A stretch of DNA of 16,290 bases, taken from Prevotellaceae bacterium UBA3627. GTDB lineage: Bacteria > Bacteroidota > Bacteroidia > Bacteroidales > Bacteroidaceae. Every line of letters begins with the position of its first letter. The stretch's first letter is position 1. Shown here piece after piece: positions 7,077 to 12,365 of this stretch. Under the pieces are notes generated by a model, which was given only the letters and a program-made list of their open reading frames with translations, searched no databases and was not told the DNA's origin. The DNA lies in contig DFLE01000027.1 in assembly GCA_002373375.1 (NCBI GenBank), positions 1-16,290 of the forward strand, given 5' to 3'. Both the position numbers and the translations under genes were made by a program.

Positions 7077-8333
7077 GTGAATAAACTGATATTATATTTT
7101 GCGGCACTCACCAGCTGTTCGCTGATGAGTTGCAGTACAGAGATTTTTGATGAAACTGAAGAGATAGAGTCAGGAACCCATTTCCTGAAAGTTAGTACCG
7201 TGTCTCCTGATGATGAGGTGCTATACCCGGTACATGTGTATGCCTATGACGCAAGTGGAGAGGAGGTAAGCACCCTTGACATAAATTCCGCGTCAGATGA
7301 CTTGTCTATGGAACTGTCCACCGGTACATATACCATAGCGGCGGTAAGCGGTAGTACCGATTTCTCTAAAGGGTATAGCTCCGCTCCGCTAATGCTTGCG
7401 AAAAGCAATGTTACGATAACAACGAAAGATGTTGACGCACCATTAGCGATGAACTATGCCGTGGCACGATTGAGTGTGGCTCTTAGCGATGTACCTGAAG
7501 GAATACAGGATGTTACGGTAACCGTCAGTTCTTTGTATAATAAGGTCACTCCGCTGAATGATCTCAGTGAGAGCAAGCCGGTGACGTTGTCATGTGTGTA
7601 TGATGATGAGAGTGGTTTGTGGAAAACAGACACCGTATATGTGTTGCCGAGTGATGGAAATGTAACCTTTACTATAGAGATAAAGGATGAAAAGAATAGT
7701 TCTAAGAAGTATTCTTATGAATATGAATATAAAGCTAAGTTGCTGGCTGCTACTCCTTATTATTTCAAGGGTTCTTATGACTCAGGTGAGGTTAATGCCA
7801 AGGTTACGTTGACTCTTGCTGCAGCGGAATGGAACGAGGCTGTGGTAGAGAATTTCTCTTTCGGCGAAGGTGTGAATAATAATAATCAGTCGTCATCAGA
7901 CGCAAAGGTCTTTTATGTGAACGAGTTGCCCACTCCTTGTTCTGTATGGGATGGACATGTTGTTGCGACAGTAGATGATGATGGTAATGCATTATTGTTA
8001 AGTTTGAAAGAGTGGGAAGATGTGTCAGTTAACGATGATGATGCAACAGAATCTTCAGAGATTGCTGCTGGATATGTTGAGAATGCACTAGGTGACTGGA
8101 AGGTTCCTACAATGGATGAACTTCGTGAAGTTAAATATAGTGTTGGTCCCAATATTACAAACTTGAATAAGGCAATATTAGGGTTAAATGGTAAAGAATT
8201 AGAGGCTTATGATGAAGTAAAAGTTTATGTTTGTAGTAATGGGCAGATGAATTGGGCTTCTGGTCTGCAGAAATTTGCAGAGAAATATTACCTCCGTCTT
8301 GTTAAGCCAGTGAAGTTCATAAAGAATAATTAA
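7077..8333 (+). CDS. FimB/Mfa2-like surface lipoprotein with C-terminal DUF1566-like region
   Basis: Probable exported lipoprotein, 418 residues, of the Bacteroidales fimbrial accessory (FimB/Mfa2) type. I use the GTG start at 7077 because it supplies the leader MNKLILYFAALTSCSLMSC, with a lipobox LMSC ending at Cys19; an alternative LTSC ends at Cys14. The only nearby ATG (about 7122) would remove the leader. Residues about 35-250 form a beta-rich region with VHVYAYDASGEE, STGTYTIAAVSG and a YAVARLSVAL strand, typical of Mfa2 N-terminal domains. The last about 150 residues contain DWKVPTMDELREV and a closing YYLRLVKPVK, resembling DUF1566/FISUMP-like modules; this is less sure. The second half becomes visibly more AT-rich than the operon before it. 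No other fimbrial gene is present, so its partner pilin must be elsewhere, or it acts alone. Confidence 0.65.
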   Translation: MNKLILYFAALTSCSLMSCSTEIFDETEEIESGTHFLKVSTVSPDDEVLYPVHVYAYDASGEEVSTLDINSASDDLSMELSTGTYTIAAVSGSTDFSKGYSSAPLMLAKSNVTITTKDVDAPLAMNYAVARLSVALSDVPEGIQDVTVTVSSLYNKVTPLNDLSESKPVTLSCVYDDESGLWKTDTVYVLPSDGNVTFTIEIKDEKNSSKKYSYEYEYKAKLLAATPYYFKGSYDSGEVNAKVTLTLAAAEWNEAVVENFSFGEGVNNNNQSSSDAKVFYVNELPTPCSVWDGHVVATVDDDGNALLLSLKEWEDVSVNDDDATESSEIAAGYVENALGDWKVPTMDELREVKYSVGPNITNLNKAILGLNGKELEAYDEVKVYVCSNGQMNWASGLQKFAEKYYLRLVKPVKFIKNN

Positions 8334-8404
8334 TAAAATAGCATCGTGATGACAGTGTCGTTGTTTTGACAAAACAATGGCAGTCTTAATACAAAGACAA
8401 AAGT

Positions 8405-8447
8405 GCCGTCGGGTATTCTCTAATGAGTCTCCCTGGCGGCTCTTTTT
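8405..8447 (+). terminator. Probable intrinsic terminator of the lipoprotein gene
   Basis: GCCG at 8405-8408 pairs with CGGC at 8437-8440, and GGG at 8411-8413 pairs with CCC at 8431-8433, across a small internal loop. TCTTTTT (8441-8447) follows immediately. The position, about 70 bases after the stop, suits termination of the 7077-8333 gene and isolates the receptor promoter downstream. The stem is imperfect, so strength is uncertain. Confidence 0.55.
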
Positions 8448-8469
8448 AGTTAAAATACCAAAAAATTAG

Positions 8470-8502
8470 TATTGCCAGCATAGGGAAAAAGCGGTAATTT
8501 TG
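8470..8502 (+). promoter_or_regulatory. Bacteroidetes-type promoter of the TonB receptor gene
   Basis: TAATTTTG at 8495-8502 is a full match to the -7 consensus TAnnTTTG. TATTG, with its TTG at 8472-8474, lies 20 bases upstream as an acceptable -33 element. Transcription would begin near 8509, giving a long leader of about 120 bases before the ATG at 8630. Confidence 0.65.
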
Positions 8503-8546
8503 CACTTGAAGCCAAAAAGTGGTTTATCATAAGGGATAACAAAAAA

Positions 8547-8604
8547 GGATACCATACGACAAAAGAGAAGTTGGGCGTTTCTACAGTTGTCAAATATGGT
8601 ATCC
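8547..8604 (+). promoter_or_regulatory. Structured 5' leader hairpin before the receptor gene
   Basis: A perfect 10-base inverted repeat, GGATACCATA (8547-8556) and TATGGTATCC (8595-8604), encloses a second nested pair GACAA (8558-8562) with TTGTC (8587-8591) and a third AGAA (8566-8569) with TTCT (8579-8582). The three stack into one long interrupted hairpin ending 25 bases before the ATG. This geometry suggests RNA-level control of the receptor, or an operator if the outer arms are bound as DNA. It does not match any riboswitch class I can name. Confidence 0.5.
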
Positions 8605-8629
8605 ACCAAAAATAGGCTATACAAAAGTA

Positions 8630-10690
8630 ATGAGAAAAAATGATTTATGCAAGTTTCTTGCAGGAAAAGTTTTTGTGTGTGCTACTGCCATGCTGACAAC
8701 AATTCCAGTTTACGGAAATAATGAAGCAGATTCCTTGAGCGCTGAGAGGCGTGACGTGAAACTGAACAGTGTGCTGGTTCAGGGAGGCAAGGCAAGGAGA
8801 ATGCAAGGGGTGGTGAACGCGGAGGTGATTTCCTCCACGGAGCTGTTTAGGGCAGCCTGCTGTAACCTTGGAGAGAGCTTTACTACCAATCCGTCAGTAG
8901 ATGTGAACTATGCTGACGCTGCAACAGGGGCACGACAGATAAAGCTGCTCGGACTGTCTGGACTGTATGTGCAGATGCTGACAGAGAACATCCCAAACTA
9001 CCGTGGCGCCGCCATTCCCTATGCCCTCAGCTATGTGCCCGGCACATGGATGCAGAGCATACAGGTGTCAAAGGGTTGCTCGTCAGTGAAGAACGGCTAC
9101 GAGAGCATCACCGGACAGATAAACATAGAGTTTAAGAAACCGCAGGCTACGCAGTATGTTGAGGCTAACGCATACGTCAATACCAAGGGACGCTATGAGG
9201 GAAACTTCCAGGGGAACCTGCATCTGAGCAAGAAGTGGAGCACGGTGCTATTACTGCATTATGAGGATATGAACTCCGCTCACGACGGCAACGGCGACGG
9301 GTTTATGGATATGCCTAAGGTGCGCCAGTACAGTGCCATGAACAGATGGATGTATAAAAGCACACACCTGATGTCGCAGTTTGGCATCAAGGGCCTGAAG
9401 GAGAGGCGCCGCGGCGGACAGTCCTCGCACAATCATGACATGGCAGGCATGGCTGACATGGCGCTTTACCAGATAGCCATAGACAATGAGCGCTATGAGG
9501 CATTTGCAAAGAATGCGTATCTCTTTAATGACAGCCATAACAGCAACATAGCACTGATACTCTCAGGCTCTCTGCATAAGCAGGATGCCACATACGGCAA
9601 TAAGGCGTTTGACGTGGATGAAAAGAATTTCTATGCCTCGCTGATGTATGAGGCAGACTATGGCAAGCATCACAGCCTGTCGGCAGGAGTAAGCCTGAAC
9701 CATGACTACTTAAAAAATTACTACAGACTTGAGAATAGTCTGTTATATCCTGTAATCACCGAACGAGAAAGAGAGACTACACCAGGTGCGTATGTACAAT
9801 ATACTTACAAGCTGGGTGAGAAGTTCACACTGATGGGCGGACTGCGCATAGACCACAGCAGTATCCACGGCACATTCTGGACACCACGCGCTCATCTAAA
9901 GTGGGCGCCGAACAAGATTTTCTCCCTGCGCGCTTCAGTAGGCAAAGGATACCGCACCGACCATGTGCTTGCAGAGAATAATTTCCTGCTTGCCAGCGGT
10001 CGCAGGGTGGAGATAGCCGATAACATAGAGCAGGAGGAGGCATGGAACAGTGGCATCAGCACACAGTTCAGCATACCTCTGTTTGAGAAGACACTGAGCA
10101 TCAATGCGGAGTATTACTACACGAACTTCGTGCACCAGCTGGTGGTGGACATGGACAGCGACCCGCATGCCGTGCGGTTCACTAACCTTGCGGGCGATTC
10201 CTACTCGCACACATGGCAGGTGGAGATGACTTACCCTTTCTTCAGGGGCTTTACGGCAACGGCGGCTTATCGTCGTACCAACGTGAAGTGCTCCTACGGC
10301 GGTGTGTTGATGGAGAAGCCTCTTACCAGTCGTTACAAGGGATTGCTCACCATGTCATACAAGCCCGGACTGGAGAAATGGCAGTTTGACGTGACGCTGC
10401 AGCTCAACGGCGGCGGCAGGATGCCTACGCCTTACACCACGGCTGACGGCACTCCGTCATGGGGCACGTCGTTCAAGGCTTACGAGCAACTCAGTGCGCA
10501 GGTGACACGTTACTTCCGTCATTTCTCTATATACGCAGGTGGCGAGAACATCACGAACTTCAAGCAGAAGAACCCTATAGTGAACGCCAGTGAGCCATGG
10601 GGCAGCAATTTTGACTCCACGCTTGTCTGGGGACCGATACACGGAGCCGTCTATTACATAGGTGTGCGCTTCAACTGGAATAAGATTTGA
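8630..10690 (+). CDS. TonB-dependent outer-membrane receptor, probably metal-related
   Basis: Outer-membrane active transporter of 686 residues, a normal length for a receptor without the extra N-terminal carboxypeptidase-like domain of SusC proteins. A signal peptide (about residues 1-29, ending VYGN) precedes the plug domain (about 45-170), marked by ARQIKLLGLSGLYVQMLTEN and SIQVSKGCSSVKNGYESITGQINIEFKKP. The rest is beta-barrel with alternating aromatic strands, closing in YYIGVRFNWNKI, whose terminal segment suits BAM recognition. Residues 219-227 (DGNGDGFMD) form a calcium-loop-like motif, and 267-277 (HNHDMAGMADM) a His/Met-rich extracellular loop candidate. With the HMA-domain protein next door, this suggests copper or another soft metal, possibly as a chelate. 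The substrate is inferred only. A promoter and structured leader precede it. Confidence 0.9.
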   Translation: MRKNDLCKFLAGKVFVCATAMLTTIPVYGNNEADSLSAERRDVKLNSVLVQGGKARRMQGVVNAEVISSTELFRAACCNLGESFTTNPSVDVNYADAATGARQIKLLGLSGLYVQMLTENIPNYRGAAIPYALSYVPGTWMQSIQVSKGCSSVKNGYESITGQINIEFKKPQATQYVEANAYVNTKGRYEGNFQGNLHLSKKWSTVLLLHYEDMNSAHDGNGDGFMDMPKVRQYSAMNRWMYKSTHLMSQFGIKGLKERRRGGQSSHNHDMAGMADMALYQIAIDNERYEAFAKNAYLFNDSHNSNIALILSGSLHKQDATYGNKAFDVDEKNFYASLMYEADYGKHHSLSAGVSLNHDYLKNYYRLENSLLYPVITERERETTPGAYVQYTYKLGEKFTLMGGLRIDHSSIHGTFWTPRAHLKWAPNKIFSLRASVGKGYRTDHVLAENNFLLASGRRVEIADNIEQEEAWNSGISTQFSIPLFEKTLSINAEYYYTNFVHQLVVDMDSDPHAVRFTNLAGDSYSHTWQVEMTYPFFRGFTATAAYRRTNVKCSYGGVLMEKPLTSRYKGLLTMSYKPGLEKWQFDVTLQLNGGGRMPTPYTTADGTPSWGTSFKAYEQLSAQVTRYFRHFSIYAGGENITNFKQKNPIVNASEPWGSNFDSTLVWGPIHGAVYYIGVRFNWNKI

Positions 10691-10748
10691 TTGGTTTACC
10701 GTTATCAGTGTAATCCTTTTACAATCCGTGCAATCTTGTTGGGTTATC

Positions 10749-10812
10749 AGGTTATAAGGTCGTAAGGTCATGAGGTCGTAAGGTCATGAGGTCATGAGGT
10801 CATGAGGTGATA
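10749..10812 (+). repeat. Tandem octamer array, AGGTCRTR-type x 8, ending in a palindrome
   Basis: Eight head-to-tail 8-base units: AGGTTATA, AGGTCGTA, AGGTCATG, AGGTCGTA, then three AGGTCATG, then AGGTGATA. A degenerate ninth (GGGTTATC) precedes them. The final unit forms the first half of the perfect 14-base palindrome AGGTGATATCACCT (10805-10818), which could be a protein site or part of a transcript-ending hairpin for the receptor gene. The unit length equals that of the array at 6231-6286, although the sequences differ. Confidence 0.9.
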
Positions 10813-10840
10813 TCACCTTAAAACCTTGAAGCGAAGCGAC

Positions 10841-10878
10841 CTCACCGCTCGGCACGCAGTGACGCTTGCCTAAGCAAG
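10841..10878. repeat. REP-like dispersed repeat, copy A
   Basis: Bases 10841-10865, read on the minus strand, give GCGTCACTGCGTGCCGAG followed by CGGTGAG. This closely resembles plus-strand bases 12341-12362 (GTCACTGCGCACCGAGTGAT) and, in its second half, 12292-12308. An adjoining small hairpin pairs CTTGC (10865-10869) with GCAAG (10874-10878). Occurrence in two separate spacers and in opposite orientations points to a dispersed intergenic family. Confidence 0.55.
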
Positions 10879-10968
10879 AACCTTAAACCTCAACGAAACT
10901 GAAGCTTGCGAAAGTTGAGTTAATACTAAATACTTATAAATTTAACAATTAAAAAACAAAGAAAAACA

Positions 10969-11406
10969 ATGAAGAAATTAGGCATGATGATGGCTGCCAT
11001 GATGATTGCAGTCACAGGTTTCGCAAAGGACATTAAGACAGTTGTATTCAACACCGCACCTGAGATGCACTGCAACAGCTGCGAGAACAGAATCAAGAAC
11101 GGCCTGAAGTTTGAGAAGGGTGTAAAGGACATTAAGACTGACCTCGAGACTAAGACTGTCACCATAGAGTATGACGCTGACAAGACTAACGTTGACAACC
11201 TCGTGGCCGCTTTCGCAAAGATTGAATACAAGGCTACCGAGGCTGGCAAGGGTGCTGCCGCTGGTGAGAAGAAGGGCGGATGCTGCAAGAAGAAGGCTGC
11301 CGAGGGTGCCGCTGCCGGTGAGAAGAATGGCGGATGCTGCAAGAAGAAGGCTGCTGAGGGTGCCGCTGCTGGTGAGAAGAAGGGCGGATGCTGCAAGAAG
11401 AAGTGA
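10969..11406 (+). CDS. Exported HMA-domain metal-binding protein with Cys-Cys tail repeats
   Basis: Predicted periplasmic (or surface) metallochaperone of 145 residues. A short, Met-rich signal peptide (MKKLGMMMAAMMIAVTGFA) precedes one heavy-metal-associated domain (about 21-92), with the metal site MHCNSC at 33-38 (Cys35 and Cys38) and the usual beta-alpha-beta pattern (VTIEYDADKTNVDNLVAAF). The tail is unlike a normal CopZ: three near-identical 18-residue units GAAAGEKKGGCCKKKAAE begin at residues 95, 113 and 131 (the last lacks its final three), placing Cys pairs at 105-106, 123-124 and 141-142. These could bind Cu(I), Zn or similar soft metals, or form disulfides. The neighbouring TonB receptor suggests a joint metal uptake or buffering role. 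Metal identity is not shown by the sequence. Confidence 0.85.
   Translation: MKKLGMMMAAMMIAVTGFAKDIKTVVFNTAPEMHCNSCENRIKNGLKFEKGVKDIKTDLETKTVTIEYDADKTNVDNLVAAFAKIEYKATEAGKGAAAGEKKGGCCKKKAAEGAAAGEKNGGCCKKKAAEGAAAGEKKGGCCKKK
11251..11403 (+). repeat. In-frame 54-base tandem repeat inside the HMA gene
   Basis: Units at 11251-11304, 11305-11358 and 11359-11403 (45 bases, truncated by the stop). Differences are few and mostly silent (GCC/GCT alternations), with one Lys-to-Asn change in the middle unit. The near identity at DNA level indicates recent expansion. Because 54 is a multiple of 18 codons, copy changes keep the frame and add or remove one Cys-Cys pair each time. Confidence 0.95.
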
Positions 11407-11604
11407 GCCTCCTCCGTGTTTTCGTCATAAGACACCGCCATGCGGTCAGAACCCCGGATGACGATTTTGTCCTATTTTGGCCCCTGTCCCAACCCCGTTT
11501 TCCTTGCGATATTTCAAAACTTTTTACAACTGATTTCGTACAGCCGATTCTACGGCGGTTTGTAACTTATTGATAATCAATGATAGGTTATAAAAAAGCA
11601 CTAA

Positions 11605-11641
11605 AAAACGATAGCTTTTACCTCGTAAAAGCTATCGTTTT
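11605..11641. terminator. Perfect 17-bp inverted repeat, possible bidirectional terminator
   Basis: AAAACGATAGCTTTTAC (11605-11621) is exactly mirrored by GTAAAAGCTATCGTTTT (11625-11641) with a three-base loop CTC. The A-run on one side and T-run on the other give terminator shape on both strands. The site lies between converging genes (HMA on plus, DUF4491 on minus). The stem is AT-rich, and its right arm is also the first unit of a repeat array, so termination is only one reading. Confidence 0.45.
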
Positions 11642-11724
11642 ATCATGTAAAAGCTATCATTTCACAGTGTGAAAGCTATCGAATGACGACGTAAAAGCTA
11701 TCACTTTACCCCTCAAAAGCTATT
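11625..11724 (+). repeat. Iteron-like array: 12-bp word at exact 22-bp period, five copies
   Basis: GTAAAAGCTATC or a near match begins at 11625, 11647, 11669 (GTGAAAGCTATC), 11691 and 11713 (TCAAAAGCTATT), always 22 bases apart. An inverted copy lies at 11610-11621. The 10 bases between words differ, but several keep an inverted relation to the next word (TTTTA before TAAAA, TTTCA before TGAAA). Degenerate further units may continue to about 11775. A 22-bp period places the words on one face of the helix, as in plasmid iterons and multi-site operators. Function unknown. Confidence 0.85.
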
Positions 11725-11896
11725 TTTTCATTCTTAAAGTGCCGTTTTTCTCTCGAAAATCACCTTTTTCTCTTCTAGTTTGAATTTTTTCGTGAACATT
11801 TTTTCAACCCCCAAATGACAAAAATGTCCTATTTTGGAATATTTTTCTCTTTTCTCTTTTTTATATTTGCATCCCTCGGTAGATGGTAGGGGGTGG

Positions 11897-12184
11897 TCAA
11901 TACTTCCTTTTCGGGTTCTTGGGGAACCAGCCTCGCTCTACACGTTTCTTCTGCTCAAAGAGTTCGAGGATGCTCCAGAGGCATGAGCAGCCTATCACTC
12001 CAAGTATCGGACTGATAATCTGATTGGCTATAAAGAGTGAGGCGATGATGAAGCCTACTCCGCAGAGTAGGAATATCCACCACGGACGGGTGCCGAAATA
12101 GTATTCTGTCTTTATGACTATGGGGTGGAAGATGCCTATCGTAATAAAGGTGGCTACTGCTATTATTAATCCTGAGAAATACAC
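11897..12184 (-). CDS. DUF4491 family small membrane protein
   Basis: Inner-membrane protein of 95 residues belonging to DUF4491, a Bacteroidetes family of unknown function. Recognisable features are the opening MYFSGLIIAVATFITIGIFHPIVIKTEYYFG, the RPWWIFLLCGVGFIIASLFI helix, the third hydrophobic segment IISPILGVIGCSCLWSILELFEQ, and the basic end RGWFPKNPKRK. Three transmembrane helices are likely. The start is GTG, because an in-frame stop lies just upstream and no ATG is available. It is the last gene of the minus-strand run after rlmD and the GH53-cyclophilin gene, separated from the latter by 181 bases of repeats, so it may have its own promoter. Family identity is recalled from sequence pattern; no function can be given. 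Confidence 0.85.
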   Translation of the reverse strand: MYFSGLIIAVATFITIGIFHPIVIKTEYYFGTRPWWIFLLCGVGFIIASLFIANQIISPILGVIGCSCLWSILELFEQKKRVERGWFPKNPKRKY

Positions 12185-12365
12185 GTTTTAATAGTTATGA
12201 GTTTTGAGTGATGAGTTCTTTTAGTCGGTCTGCGACCTTTGGACTCCGCTATGCGCCTGAGCACCCACGGAGCGCAAGAAAAGCGTCGCAAGCACCGAGC
12301 GGTGAGTTCTTTTTTTGTCGGGGTGCAGTCTTTTTTTAGTGTCACTGCGCACCGAGTGATGAATT
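12185..12365. repeat. Repeat-rich spacer with three GAGYGRTGARTTCT-type words
   Basis: This spacer between the fusion gene and DUF4491 contains related words GAGTGATGAGTTCTTT (from about 12206), GAGCGGTGAGTTCTTT (from about 12297) and GAGTGATGAATTCTAA (from about 12354). The last runs into the fusion gene's stop codon. The second and third are preceded by GCACC, and the third also by GTCACTGCG, as in copy A at 10841-10865. T-runs at 12308-12316 and 12331-12337 follow on the plus strand. It looks like a degenerate dispersed-repeat cluster. I see no gene in it. Confidence 0.6.

Larger units (their letters stand above)
8334..8629. other. Gene-free spacer between lipoprotein and TonB receptor genes
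   Basis: This 296-base spacer has no plausible gene. From left to right it holds a small perfect stem-loop (TTGTTTT at 8361-8367 with AAAACAA at 8371-8377), a GC-rich terminator-like hairpin (8405-8447), a -33/-7 promoter (8470-8502) and a leader of about 120 bases with an extended hairpin (8547-8604). Confidence 0.7.
10691..10968. other. Repeat-rich spacer between receptor and HMA genes
   Basis: No gene is visible in these 278 bases. The first 60 contain word-like repetition (GTGTAATCC, then ACAATCC, then GTGCAATC). An octamer array follows (10749-10812), ending in a 14-base palindrome, then a REP-like stretch (10841-10878), then an inverted repeat CTCAAC (10889-10894) with GTTGAG (10914-10919), and finally an AT-rich leader to the ATG at 10969. 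A weak promoter match is GTTG at 10914-10917 with TAAATTTA at 10937-10944 after 19 bases; its last base departs from consensus. Confidence 0.6.
11407..11896. other. 490-base AT-rich gene-free region between convergent genes
   Basis: Neither strand shows a convincing gene; the short open frames here lack family features. Contents in order are a small hairpin (ACCGC 11434-11438 with GCGGT 11442-11446), a first copy of a 23-base repeat (11458-11480), an AT-rich stretch with near-palindrome ATTGATAATCAAT, a 17-base inverted repeat (11605-11641), the 22-base-period array (11625-11724), a T-rich tract, a second copy of the 23-base repeat (11815-11837) and a -7-like TATATTTG (11862-11869). Confidence 0.75.

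Noticed and set aside
8547..8604. Purine riboswitch suggested by GTTTCTAC inside a closed stem
   Set aside because: The class needs two further stems on either side of that word with interacting loops. Here there is too little sequence after GTTTCTAC for the second hairpin and no first hairpin, so the match is only a short coincidence.
10926..11441. Minus-strand frame encoding repeated FFLQHPPFFSPAAAP units
   Set aside because: It is the reverse complement of the Cys-Cys repeat region of the HMA gene. The plus strand has the signal peptide and metal motif, so this frame is a shadow.
11434..11446. Terminator for the HMA gene at the ACCGC/GCGGT hairpin
   Set aside because: The stem is only five pairs and no T-run follows. 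The larger inverted repeat at 11605-11641 is a better candidate.
11625..11724. CRISPR array
   Set aside because: The repeat word is 12 bp with 10-bp gaps, far too short for CRISPR repeats and spacers, and no cas gene is present.
11470..11780. Chromosomal or plasmid replication origin
   Set aside because: Although iteron-like repeats are present, I see no DnaA-box cluster and no rep or dnaA gene in the window, so an origin cannot be claimed.
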